Assembly (NCBI GenBank): GCA_910588205.1
Contig: CAJUQK010000017.1
Coordinates: 1-29,839 of the forward strand
Reading direction: 5' to 3'
DNA length: 29,839 nucleotides
DNA from: an uncultured Eggerthellaceae bacterium
GTDB taxonomy: Bacteria > Actinomycetota > Coriobacteriia > Coriobacteriales > Eggerthellaceae
The notes beneath the pieces are model-generated. The model made no database searches and was not told the origin of the DNA. It saw only the letters and a program-made list of their open reading frames with translations. Numbering within the stretch: position 1 is the stretch's first letter; each line of letters opens with the position of its first letter. Positions 1-7,719 of the stretch are shown one piece after another. A program made the translations under genes and the position numbers.

Positions 1-11
1 GTATCCTCCTC
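1..11 (-). promoter_or_regulatory. Ribosome binding site for a gene beyond the left edge
   Basis: Directly after the amt stop codon the minus strand carries GAGGAGGAT, a near-perfect Shine-Dalgarno sequence, and then runs off the window. A downstream gene translated in the same operon as amt is therefore expected. A PII regulator (glnB/glnK) is the usual neighbour, but nothing of its coding sequence is visible, so its identity is only inference. Confidence 0.6.
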
Positions 12-1280
12 CTAGTCCAACCCGATATAGGCCGGATATGCCGATTCACCGTGCTCTGAGATATCCAATCCGAGCGCTTCGGCCTCATCGCTCACCCGCA
101 AGCTCCCCTTGTAGCACGCCTTCAGGATCAGCCCGATGATGATGTCCAGCACCCCTACGAATGCGATGGTGACGACGATGCCCAGGATCTGTGCACCCAA
201 GAGTGTCGGGTCCCCGGTATAGATGAGGCCGCCGAATTCCGTCCACGAAAGCTCCGGCACGCAGAAGATGCCAGTGAGCACACCGCCGAGGATCCCGCCG
301 ACGCAATGGCAACCGAAGGCGTCTAGGGCATCGTCATAGCCGAGGAGCCTCTTGGCGTGAGAGATGGCCAGATAGCAGACGGGTGACGCGAGCAAGCCCA
401 TGAGCAGGGCCGCCCACGGCTCTACAAAGCCCGCAGCTGGTGTGATGACCACAAGGCCAGCCACGAGCCCTGTACAAGCTCCGATGAGCGTCGGCTTCTT
501 GACGGTGATGCGCTCAACGATCATCCACGAGATGATACCTGCACCGGAAGCGCACACCGTATTCACCAGTGCGAGCGCAGCAACCCCATCAGGCGCAAAG
601 GCGCTGCCTGCATTGAAGCCGAACCACCCGAACCACAGAAGCGCTGCTCCCAGGGCGACGAAGGGCACGTTATGCGGACGATAGCTCATGGCACCGAAGC
701 CCTTGCGCTTGCCACAGAGGATGCAGAGGATGAGCGCCGTGAGACCGCTTGAGATATGGACGACATCACCACCAGCAAAGTCAAGGGCACCGATCATACC
801 GCCGATGAGCGATGCTTCTCCGCCCCAGACCATGTGCGCCAGGACCGGATACACAACGACCGTCCAGAGGAACAGGAACGCCACCACAGCACCGAACCTC
901 ATCCTTCCGGCAACGCCGCCCGTGATGATCGCCGTGGTTATCATGCAGAATGCCATCTGGAACACCACATCGATGAGCTGTGGATACGTGCCCGCAGATT
1001 GCGCATCAGCTTCAGGCAGCGCGAACTCCATGCTTCCCATGAGCATGAGCTGATCGAACCCACCGAACAACGGATCCTCCCCACTACCCCCATAGGCGAT
1101 GGACCATCCGATCATCGTCCACGTGATAGCTGCTACCCCAATGGCAGCGAACACCATGATCATCGTATTCCCTACGTTCTTTCGCCTTGACAGGCCACCG
1201 TAGAAGAACGCGAGCCCCGGCGTCATGAGCAGCACGAGCATGACGCACATCATCATGAAAGCTGATATGCCCTCCTCCAT
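12..1280 (-). CDS. amt: Ammonium transporter (Amt/MEP/Rh family)
   Basis: Inner-membrane channel that moves ammonium/ammonia into the cell for nitrogen assimilation. The 422-residue protein is almost entirely hydrophobic, with the multiple membrane segments typical of the family and no cleavable leader of the E. coli type. The twin pore histidines are visible as H175 (motif GGDVVHIS) and H325 (DAFGCHCVGG). The conserved Asp of ALDFAGG (D167) and the Trp of HMVWGG (W152) are also present. The ATG start follows a purine-rich GGAAGGAAGAGAG. The C-terminal tail (LGLDISEHGESAYP) is the usual cytoplasmic tail that PII proteins act on. After the TAG stop the minus strand reads GAGGAGGATAC to the window edge, a ribosome site for another gene, by family habit often glnB. 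The gene stands 145 bp from dxs and is probably its own unit. Confidence 0.96.
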   Translation of the reverse strand: MEEGISAFMMMCVMLVLLMTPGLAFFYGGLSRRKNVGNTMIMVFAAIGVAAITWTMIGWSIAYGGSGEDPLFGGFDQLMLMGSMEFALPEADAQSAGTYPQLIDVVFQMAFCMITTAIITGGVAGRMRFGAVVAFLFLWTVVVYPVLAHMVWGGEASLIGGMIGALDFAGGDVVHISSGLTALILCILCGKRKGFGAMSYRPHNVPFVALGAALLWFGWFGFNAGSAFAPDGVAALALVNTVCASGAGIISWMIVERITVKKPTLIGACTGLVAGLVVITPAAGFVEPWAALLMGLLASPVCYLAISHAKRLLGYDDALDAFGCHCVGGILGGVLTGIFCVPELSWTEFGGLIYTGDPTLLGAQILGIVVTIAFVGVLDIIIGLILKACYKGSLRVSDEAEALGLDISEHGESAYPAYIGLD

Positions 1281-1425
1281 CTCTCTTCCTTCCTTCCCGT
1301 AAGACCAGATCCGCAGATGATGGTCTCAGAACAGCGAAGGGGGAAAGGACAAACGAGCGCGAATTAATGCACCTGAACGAAGGTGTTAACCCAGGCGAAG
1401 CCTACCGTTCATGAGCCTGTAACAG
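1281..1425 (-). other. Intergenic region dxs/amt with short inverted repeats
   Basis: This 145-bp gap should hold the end of the dxs operon and the amt promoter. A 6-bp inverted repeat, CCTGTA-ACAGC-TACAGG (1416-1432), sits on the dxs stop codon. A 4-bp hairpin, AGGC-GAA-GCCT, lies at 1393-1403. Neither has a T-run, so they are weak terminators at best. On the minus strand TTAACA (1384-1389) is a possible -35 box, but no convincing -10 box is seen at the right distance. No sigma-54 (-24/-12) element was found. Confidence 0.4.
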
Positions 1426-3303
1426 CTACAGGAGATCGCGCACAGCAGCGCAGATCGAGGGGGTATCCAGCCCGACATCCTCAAGGAGCAGCGAGGTGTC
1501 CCCTTGCATGACGAACTCATCCGGCAAACCCATTGTGCGCACACGAGGCGTGAGCCCCTCAGCCGCCAACAGTTCGAGCACGCCTGAACCGGCACCGCCG
1601 ATGATAGAACCCTCTTCAAGGGTGATGAGAGCGCCGCACGCAGCAGCTTCGCGCACAGCCTCTGCATCGATGGGCTTGGCCCAGCGCATGTCATAGACCG
1701 CGCAGGAGACCCCTTCTCGGGCAAGCTCCTCTGCTGCCATGAGGGCTGCCTGCACAGGTCGTCCCCAGGCGAGCAACGCTGCATCCGCGCCTTCGCGCAC
1801 TTTGAGCGCACGCCCGACATCCAAAAGCTGTGTCTCTCCCGTCCCTGGGGCATCAGCGCAACCGCGGGGATAGCGGATGGAAACAGGGCCTTCGAGCCTG
1901 AGCGCCGTATGCACAGCACTTCGCAGCTCATCCACATCTGAGGGAACCAGGACCCGCATGGAGGGGACGAGCCGCATGAAAGCTATATCGAAGGCGCCAT
2001 GATGGGTGGGGCCATCATCGCCCACGAGCCCAGCCCGGTCCAAAGCGAAGATCACATCGCGCTTCGCCAGGGCCACGTCTATGACCACCTGATCCAACGC
2101 GCGCTGCATGAAGGTGGAATAGATAGCCACCACCGGCTTCAGCCCCGCCGCCGCCAGGCCTGAAGCCATGCCCACCGCCTGTTCCTCAGCAATGCCCACA
2201 TCGATGAACCGCTCGGGAAAGCGCTCGTGGAAGGGCCGCAGGCCCGTTCCTTCCTCCATGGCTGCAGTGATGGCCACGATGCGCTCATCGGCCTCTGCCT
2301 CACGGACCAGAGCGCTTCCGAAGACATCCGTGAACTTCGGTCCGGGAGCCGGCTTGGGGTACGTCTCTCCGGTTGCAGGATTGTACGGGCTGATGCCATG
2401 GAAACGGACAGGGTCTGCCTCGGCCGGCCCGTAGCCTGCCCCCTTCTTGGTGACCGCATGGATGAGAACAGGACAATCCATAGGGAGCACCAGCCGAAGC
2501 ATCTCCTGCATCTCAGCGATGCTGTTGCCGTTGATCGGCGGCGTGCAGACGATGCCCAGCTGCTCATAGATCATTGAATCCGGGAGGAACATATGCTTCG
2601 TGGAATCCTTCATGCGCCGCCCAAGCTCCACGAAGGCATTGCTCACCCACCCTCCATGCTCCATCCTCTCCTGGATGAAGTCCCGGGTCTGCCGGTAGCC
2701 GCGGTTAGAGCGAACATTGCCCAGATGACGCATGAGGGCGCCTACATTCCTGGAGATGGACATCTCATTGTCGTTCAGGATGATGACCATGGGCAGCTGT
2801 TGGCTACCGATGTAGTTCAGGGCTTCGAAGGCCATGCCCCCGGCTAGGGCAGCATCCCCGATGATGGCCACTACCCGTTCAGAAGAGCCCATGAGCACCT
2901 TCGCCTTGGCGAAACCGGATGCCACCGAAAGGGAATCCGAGGCATGGCCGGAGGGATGCGTATCGAAGGGGCTCTCTGAGGGTTTCGGGAAGCCTGAGAG
3001 GCCACCGTAGGCACGCAGGCTGTCGAAGGCGGCGAGGCGTCCTGTCACGAGCTTATGAGCATAGGACTGATGACCCACATCGAAGACGAGCTTGTCTTCA
3101 GGGGCATCCAACACGCTATGACAGGCCAAGATGATCTCGACCGCCCCGAGAGAAGAAGCCACGTGCCCTCCGGTCTTGGAGGTGGTGGCTATGATCTGCT
3201 GACGGATCTCTCCCGCCAGGATCCCTAGCTCCTCAACGCTCAACAGGTGAAGGTCTTGGGGGCTAGAGATGCAATCCAGTATGCGCTTATCGGCCGGTCT
3301 CAT
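1426..3303 (-). CDS. dxs: 1-deoxy-D-xylulose-5-phosphate synthase (divergent active site)
   Basis: Thiamine-diphosphate enzyme that condenses pyruvate and glyceraldehyde 3-phosphate into DXP, the first step of the MEP isoprenoid pathway. Family landmarks in the 625 residues are DVGHQSYAHK (about 75-84), the ThDP-binding stretch ending ILNDNEMSIS (about 175-184), EGTGL with the catalytic Glu (E351), DRAGLVGDDGPTHHGAFD (about 422-439) and IRYPRG. Several usually conserved positions differ: GDG is GDA (149-151), the GPVDGHD loop reads TPPINGNS (254-261) so its His is N260, and AEQHAVT reads AEEQAVG. The ATG at 3303 is chosen over one at 3354 because it has GAGG seven bases upstream, matches the usual N-terminus, and overlaps xseB by only 17 nt. 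It is last in the operon starting at 7603. Family assignment rests on overall sequence and on synteny. Confidence 0.9.
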   Translation of the reverse strand: MRPADKRILDCISSPQDLHLLSVEELGILAGEIRQQIIATTSKTGGHVASSLGAVEIILACHSVLDAPEDKLVFDVGHQSYAHKLVTGRLAAFDSLRAYGGLSGFPKPSESPFDTHPSGHASDSLSVASGFAKAKVLMGSSERVVAIIGDAALAGGMAFEALNYIGSQQLPMVIILNDNEMSISRNVGALMRHLGNVRSNRGYRQTRDFIQERMEHGGWVSNAFVELGRRMKDSTKHMFLPDSMIYEQLGIVCTPPINGNSIAEMQEMLRLVLPMDCPVLIHAVTKKGAGYGPAEADPVRFHGISPYNPATGETYPKPAPGPKFTDVFGSALVREAEADERIVAITAAMEEGTGLRPFHERFPERFIDVGIAEEQAVGMASGLAAAGLKPVVAIYSTFMQRALDQVVIDVALAKRDVIFALDRAGLVGDDGPTHHGAFDIAFMRLVPSMRVLVPSDVDELRSAVHTALRLEGPVSIRYPRGCADAPGTGETQLLDVGRALKVREGADAALLAWGRPVQAALMAAEELAREGVSCAVYDMRWAKPIDAEAVREAAACGALITLEEGSIIGGAGSGVLELLAAEGLTPRVRTMGLPDEFVMQGDTSLLLEDVGLDTPSICAAVRDLL

Positions 3304-3550
3304 CTTCTTGCCTCGGCTCACTGGCCTCAACAGGCATGTCTTGAGAAGGCTCATCTATCTCTGATTCGGCAGTGGACTCTTGGACATCTTGCTGGATATC
3401 CTGTTCGCTCACTTCGCAGGCATGGAGCCCCAGGGTAACCGCTTCCTCGAAGAGCGCGAGAGCCTCATCCAAAGAAATGCTCTCATCTTCCACCTGAGAG
3501 GCTATCTCTTCCAGCCGGGCTTTGGAATCGTCGAATGTCATGGTGCTCAT
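3287..3550 (-). CDS. xseB: Exodeoxyribonuclease VII small subunit
   Basis: Small subunit of exonuclease VII, which with XseA degrades single-stranded DNA to oligonucleotides. The first 50 residues fit the family: a helical hairpin with FDDSKARLEEIASQVED followed by ISLDEALALFEEAVTLG. The remaining 35 or so residues form an acidic, Gln/Glu-rich tail that looks disordered and makes the 87-residue protein somewhat long for XseB. Its ATG overlaps the nusB stop as ATGA, and its 3' end overlaps dxs by 17 nt, so translation is coupled on both sides. No xseA is present in the cluster, although the two subunits are usually adjacent. The large subunit must be elsewhere, or this subunit is orphaned. Confidence 0.85.
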   Translation of the reverse strand: MSTMTFDDSKARLEEIASQVEDESISLDEALALFEEAVTLGLHACEVSEQDIQQDVQESTAESEIDEPSQDMPVEASEPRQEDETGR

Positions 3551-4005
3551 TGATCGTCTCCCTCTTGGCAGACCACCCCATCAGGCACCTCCGCCTCCAT
3601 CTGACGAGCCACGCTGCCCAACATCCCGTTGACGAACTTAGGGGAGTCATCCTCACAGCCGAAGCACTTCGCCAGCTCGACCGCTTCGTTGATGGAAACG
3701 GAAATAGGCACTTCATCCACATGGAGCATCTCGAACAAAGCGATGCGGATGATGGTCACATCCATCAGCGGCATGCGCTCTAAGGTCCAGTTCTTCGCTA
3801 GGCGCGAGATGGTGGCATCTATCTCAACACCGTGCTCCTCTATCCCTGAGATCAATTGGAGGGAATAGTCTGTCAGTGGATGCTCCAAGCAATCCACCAG
3901 ACCATCCTTCAGCATATCGGCAGCGCTCATCTCCCGGATGGCAGCCGAATAGAGGACCTGAGCAGCAGCCCTACGAGCCGCTGTCCTTTCATGCTTGCGC
4001 GCCAC
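3547..4005 (-). CDS. nusB: Transcription antitermination factor NusB
   Basis: NusB binds boxA RNA with NusE (S10) and promotes antitermination of rRNA operons. The 152-residue protein has the family's N-terminal RRAAAQVLYSA helix. Its C-terminal signature runs from NWTLERMPLMDVTIIRIALFE through VPISVSINEAVELAKCFG to KFVNGMLG. Length is normal, with a short acidic C-terminal tail. It begins six bases after the asp23 stop, and its stop overlaps the xseB start (ATGA), placing it inside the carboxylase-to-dxs operon. The asp23-nusB pair next to accC is a conserved Gram-positive arrangement. Confidence 0.94.
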   Translation of the reverse strand: MARKHERTAARRAAAQVLYSAAIREMSAADMLKDGLVDCLEHPLTDYSLQLISGIEEHGVEIDATISRLAKNWTLERMPLMDVTIIRIALFEMLHVDEVPISVSINEAVELAKCFGCEDDSPKFVNGMLGSVARQMEAEVPDGVVCQEGDDQ

Positions 4006-4011
4006 GGAAGG

Positions 4012-4368
4012 CTACCCTTGCGCTGGGAACTGGATGCTATCAATGTAGATATCCACCCGGCTCACAGGGATGCCCACTTGTACCATGAGAGCATTCGCGA
4101 TGGCCTCCCGGAGCTTCTCAGCCAGATCCGGCAGTACGAAACCATAGTAAACGCTGATATGGAGCGCTACCTCCAGATTGCCCTCCTCATCCCGAGATGT
4201 CTCTATCCCTGAGGTAGAGGGGCCCGCCGCGAACATGGCCCGGATACCATTGGTGACCGGAGAGCCGATGCTGGCCACGCCGTCGGTCTCAGAGACGGTG
4301 ATGGAGATGATGGTGTCGATGACACCAGGGCCGAGCATCATGTTCTTCGACGAAGTAGCTTCCGTCAT
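4012..4368 (-). CDS. Asp23/Gls24 family envelope stress protein (YqhY-like)
   Basis: Member of the Asp23 (DUF322) family. In Firmicutes the paralogue beside accBC (YqhY) is linked to control of acetyl-CoA carboxylase, though its mechanism is unsettled. The 118 residues show the family pattern: GPGVIDTIISITVSETDGVASI near the start, then EVALHISVYYGFVLPDLAEKLREAI, and VSRVDIYIDSIQF at the end. There is no signal peptide or membrane segment. The ATG overlaps the accC stop as ATGA, indicating coupled translation with biotin carboxylase, and nusB follows six bases later. A regulatory link to the carboxylase is inferred from family and position only. Confidence 0.88.
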   Translation of the reverse strand: MTEATSSKNMMLGPGVIDTIISITVSETDGVASIGSPVTNGIRAMFAAGPSTSGIETSRDEEGNLEVALHISVYYGFVLPDLAEKLREAIANALMVQVGIPVSRVDIYIDSIQFPAQG

Positions 4369-5720
4369 AGCAAGTCTCCCATCTGGGTTTCGATGAAATC
4401 AGTGGTGGCATCCCCCGCCACGAAGACGGCATCATCCAGCACGCGCTTATGGAACGGGATGGTAGTGGCCACTCCCTCTATCTGGAATTCATCCAAGGCC
4501 CGCTTGGCCCGAGCGATGGATTCCGCCCTGTCTTGGCCATGGACGATCACCTTGGCCAAGAGCGAATCGTAGTAGGGGGATATCTTGGACCCCTCTTCTA
4601 CGAACGTCTCCACCCGCACCCCGGGACCTGCCGGAAGGCGGAACCGAGTGACCGTACCCGGCGAAGGCCGGAAGGAGTGGTCAGGGTCCTCAGCGTTGAT
4701 GCGCATTTCTATGGCATGACCCTCGGGAGTGAACGGAGCGCGCTCGGCACAGCTGATGGGCTCGCCTGATGCGATGCGGATCTGTTCTTTGATGATATCC
4801 GTATTCGTGATCATCTCGGTCACAGGATGCTCTACCTGAACGCGTGTATTCATCTCCATGAAGTAGAAGTCACCGCGCTCATCCAAGAGGAATTCGATGG
4901 TACCCGCATTGCGATAATCCACCGCCCGCACAGCACGAATGGCAGCCACTCCCATCTGGCGACGGGTATCCTCATCCAAAGCAGGCGAGGGGGCCTCTTC
5001 GATGAGCTTTTGATGCCTGCGCTGGATGGAGCAGTCCCGCTCGCAGAGCGCGATGCGGTTCTCGAAATCATCCGCCAGCACCTGGATCTCAACGTGGCGA
5101 GGCCTGAGCACCAGCTTCTCCAGATAGACACCGTCATCACCGAAGGCGGCAGCGGCTTCGGTGCGTGCAGCCTTGTACTGGCTCTCCAGCTCTTCGGGTG
5201 TGTGGGCTTCTCGCATACCCTTGCCACCGCCACCGGCTGTAGCCTTGATGAGCACGGGATAGCCCACGGCCTCGGCGAAGACACGCGCCTCTTCCACGGT
5301 GTCGCACAGACCATCAGATCCGGGCACCGTGGGCACACCGCATGCGGTCATAGTCTTGCGGGCTGTGGCCTTGTCTCCCATCTTCTCGATGCACTCAGCC
5401 GAAGGGCCGATGAAGACGATGTCGTTCTCTTCGCAAAGACGGGCGAACTCAGCGTTCTCAGCCAAGAAGCCATAACCGGGATGGATGGCCTCAGCCCCGG
5501 TGGCCTTGGCTGCCTCGATGATGTTGCCCATCTGAAGGTAGCTTTGGGTAGAGGGCGCCGGGCCGATGCAGACTGCCTCATCTGCATAGCGAACGGGCAG
5601 GGTGTCGGCGTCTTCGGTGGAATAGACCGCAACCGTCTTCACACCCAGCTCCCGGGCGGCGCGCATGACGCGCAGCGCTACCTCGCCCCGATTCGCAACG
5701 AGTATCTTCTGGAACATCAT
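4365..5720 (-). CDS. accC: Biotin carboxylase subunit
   Basis: ATP-grasp enzyme that carboxylates biotin on a carrier protein using ATP and bicarbonate. The 451-residue protein is full length. Visible elements are the N-terminal NRGEVALRVMRAARELG, the HPGYGFLAENAEFA loop, the glycine-rich ATP loop KATAGGGGKGMR, QRRHQKLIEEAPSPAL, and the active-site EMNTRVQVEHPVTE. The C-terminal domain ends with SPYYDSLLAKVIVHG. It starts with tandem ATG ATG, the first overlapping the stop of the upstream fusion gene as ATGA, with GGAG five bases before it. Its direct partner is therefore the carboxyltransferase::BCCP fusion, making a two-subunit pyruvate carboxylase the likely complex. Use by an acetyl-CoA carboxylase encoded elsewhere cannot be excluded. 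Confidence 0.96.
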   Translation of the reverse strand: MMFQKILVANRGEVALRVMRAARELGVKTVAVYSTEDADTLPVRYADEAVCIGPAPSTQSYLQMGNIIEAAKATGAEAIHPGYGFLAENAEFARLCEENDIVFIGPSAECIEKMGDKATARKTMTACGVPTVPGSDGLCDTVEEARVFAEAVGYPVLIKATAGGGGKGMREAHTPEELESQYKAARTEAAAAFGDDGVYLEKLVLRPRHVEIQVLADDFENRIALCERDCSIQRRHQKLIEEAPSPALDEDTRRQMGVAAIRAVRAVDYRNAGTIEFLLDERGDFYFMEMNTRVQVEHPVTEMITNTDIIKEQIRIASGEPISCAERAPFTPEGHAIEMRINAEDPDHSFRPSPGTVTRFRLPAGPGVRVETFVEEGSKISPYYDSLLAKVIVHGQDRAESIARAKRALDEFQIEGVATTIPFHKRVLDDAVFVAGDATTDFIETQMGDLL

Positions 5721-7603
5721 GCCTGCTCCGGGGGAATAGTCTTAGCTTGGTCATGAGGCTCGATGTAGAAGAGCACCGTGCCGAACTCCACCGGCGTGGC
5801 ATCCTCAAGGCACACCTCGCGCACGGTACCCATCTCCTCAGCGGTGATCTCGTTCATGAGCTTCATGGCCTCTACGATGCAGAGAGTCTCACCGGCAGCC
5901 ACTTCGTCCCCTACCTTGACGAAGGGAGGCTCTCCGGGAGCTGGGGCCTCGTAGAAGGTACCCACCATGGGCGCTGTGACCTTGTACCAGGTGGAAGGAT
6001 GTTCCGCCTCTTCGGCAGGAGCGACCGGAGCTGCCTGTGCTGCGGGGGCCGCTGCCGCAGGAACAGTCGGCACTGCAGCCGCCTGGACCGGAACACCCTC
6101 GCCGGGCATGCGGATGGCCACGCGTACGCCCTCTTCCTCTACGACGATCTCTCCCACACCGCTCTCTTGGGCCAGCTCTGCCAGCTGCCTGATCTGGTTG
6201 ATGTCCACGTAATCGTCCTCCTTGGTATCCGAAGACTCCTGCTCCAACATGAAATCGACACGTTCGGATGTGCGATGTTTGCTCAGATAGGTACGCGCCT
6301 CATTGGGGAAGAGCGCGTACATGAGCACGTCCTCTTCGCTATGGGCAAGATCGCCTATCTCTTCGGCCACCTGCTCATAGGTGGTGGTAGCCAGCGTGCC
6401 CGGAGCCACGTCCGGGTCGAGGATCTCTTGGCCATCAGTCACCTTCGCCACGATGGCGGGATCCATGCGGCCGGGTGCCTTCCCATAGAAGCCGCAGATG
6501 TAATCTTTCATCTCCTTGCTGATGACGCTCCAACGCTTGCCCGTGAGCACGTTGAAGACTGCCTGGGTGCCCACGATCTGGGACAAGGGCGTGACCAGCG
6601 GCGGATAACCCACCTCAGCACGCACCTTCGGGATCTCCGCCATCACCTCAGGGAGACGGTCACGAGCCTTCTGGACTTCCAGCTGGCTCATGAGGTTGCT
6701 CATCATGCCGCCGGGCACCTGATGGGAGAAGACCTTCATATGGGTGAGCGAGGAGACGCCGCGCTTGTAATGACCGCGCTTGCGCATCTCCTCCCAGTAT
6801 TCGGATATCTCGAAGAGCAGGTCAAGATCGAGGCCGGTGTCATAGCGGCTCTCCTGGAAGGCAGCCACGATCATCTCCACTGCAGGATGGGAGTTGCCAA
6901 AGGCCAGCGGCGCATGGGCCGTATCCGCGATGGCCGCCCCAGCTTCTGCCGCCTTGATGATGTTGGCTGGAGCCATGCCGCCCACGTAATGGCAGTGGAT
7001 GTGCACCGGCAGGCCCACTTCGGCGTTGAAGGCCTTCACCATGCGCTCTGTGCGATAGGGGGTGAGCATGCCCGCCATGTCCTTGATGGCGATGCTGTCC
7101 GCCCCTAGGTCCTTCAGGGCCTGACCGTATTCCAAGAAGCTGTCCAGGGTGTGGACAGGAGATACGGTGTAGGAGATGGCTCCTTCGAAGTGAGCACCGC
7201 ATTCTCTGATGGCCTCAGCGTTGTCGACCACGTTGCGGATGTCATTCAGAGCATCGAACACGCGGAAGACCTCGATGCCATTGCGATGGGCCGCCTGGAT
7301 GAAATGGAACACGATATCCCGAGAGTAGTGCTTGTACCCCACCAGATTCTGCCCACGAGAGAGCATGGACAGCGGCGTGTTCGGCGTATTGGCCTTGATG
7401 GAGCGCAGCCGCTCCCAGGGATTCTCATCCAAAAAGCGCAGGCAGGAATCGAACGTGGCGCCACCCCAGGCTTCGATGGCCCAGTAACCCACCTTATCCA
7501 TCTTGGGGAGGATGGGGAGCATCTCGCCTATCTGCATGCGCGTGGCCCAAAGGCTCTGCTGGCCATCACGGATGGTGGTATCCATTATCTGAAGTCTGGC
7601 CAC
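5717..7603 (-). CDS. pycB: Pyruvate/oxaloacetate carboxyltransferase fused to AccB-type biotin carrier
   Basis: A 628-residue fusion. Residues 1 to about 455 are an HMGL-like carboxyltransferase of the OadA / pyruvate carboxylase / transcarboxylase-5S type: MDTTIRDGQQS (7-17), the lysine of IAIKDMAGML (K174, carbamylated in relatives) and the metal-binding HCH (203-205). Residues about 465-500 match the N-terminal helical part of AccB (VDINQIRQLAELAQESGVGE). An Ala/Pro linker (505-535) leads to a complete biotinyl domain with EAMKLMNE and biotinyl K581. The carrier keeps the AccB-type thumb (APAPGEPPFVKVGDEV), unlike ordinary OadA tails. With accC it could make oxaloacetate from pyruvate. No sodium-pump beta subunit lies nearby, so decarboxylation is less likely. 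Start is GTG, preceded by AAGGAGGT at good spacing. Confidence 0.9.
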   Translation of the reverse strand: MARLQIMDTTIRDGQQSLWATRMQIGEMLPILPKMDKVGYWAIEAWGGATFDSCLRFLDENPWERLRSIKANTPNTPLSMLSRGQNLVGYKHYSRDIVFHFIQAAHRNGIEVFRVFDALNDIRNVVDNAEAIRECGAHFEGAISYTVSPVHTLDSFLEYGQALKDLGADSIAIKDMAGMLTPYRTERMVKAFNAEVGLPVHIHCHYVGGMAPANIIKAAEAGAAIADTAHAPLAFGNSHPAVEMIVAAFQESRYDTGLDLDLLFEISEYWEEMRKRGHYKRGVSSLTHMKVFSHQVPGGMMSNLMSQLEVQKARDRLPEVMAEIPKVRAEVGYPPLVTPLSQIVGTQAVFNVLTGKRWSVISKEMKDYICGFYGKAPGRMDPAIVAKVTDGQEILDPDVAPGTLATTTYEQVAEEIGDLAHSEEDVLMYALFPNEARTYLSKHRTSERVDFMLEQESSDTKEDDYVDINQIRQLAELAQESGVGEIVVEEEGVRVAIRMPGEGVPVQAAAVPTVPAAAAPAAQAAPVAPAEEAEHPSTWYKVTAPMVGTFYEAPAPGEPPFVKVGDEVAAGETLCIVEAMKLMNEITAEEMGTVREVCLEDATPVEFGTVLFYIEPHDQAKTIPPEQA

Positions 7604-7656
7604 AGGCGCACCTCCTTCATTCGCGTATCAAAGAACCCTTCTGTTTCGAACGTCCC

Positions 7657-7662
7657 ATTATA
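7657..7662 (-). promoter_or_regulatory. Probable -10 box for the carboxylase-nusB-dxs operon
   Basis: The minus strand has a perfect TATAAT 54 bases before the GTG start of the carboxyltransferase fusion, just after the efp terminator hairpin. No clear TTGACA-like -35 box is seen 16-18 bases upstream, so activation or an extended contact may be needed. Its position between the hairpin and the first gene of the operon supports a transcription start here. Confidence 0.5.
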
Positions 7663-7667
7663 GAGGA

Positions 7668-7696
7668 AAGGACACCGGTCGAGAGCCAGTGTCCTT
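7668..7696 (-). terminator. Hairpin downstream of efp
   Basis: The arms AAGGACAC (7668-7675) and GTGTCCTT (7689-7696) form a perfect 8-bp stem, with two more G-C pairs inside after a mismatch. On the minus strand it lies about 24 nt after the efp stop and is followed by TCCTCTATAAT, which is only partly T-rich. It probably ends efp transcription, but it is not a textbook intrinsic terminator. Confidence 0.5.
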
Positions 7697-7719
7697 GAAC
7701 GGCTTGATGTCAGATCAGG

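Noticed and set aside
1393..1403. Hairpin after dxs
   Set aside because: A four-pair stem alone is too weak to call a terminator.
3301..3354. Upstream dxs start at 3354
   Set aside because: It adds residues foreign to DXS, increases overlap with xseB, and lacks the GAGG spacing seen before 3303.
5747..7108. Long plus-strand open frame (453 codons) opposite the carboxyltransferase fusion
   Set aside because: His/Leu-rich translation with no family likeness, no ribosome site, and fully contained in a conserved minus-strand gene.
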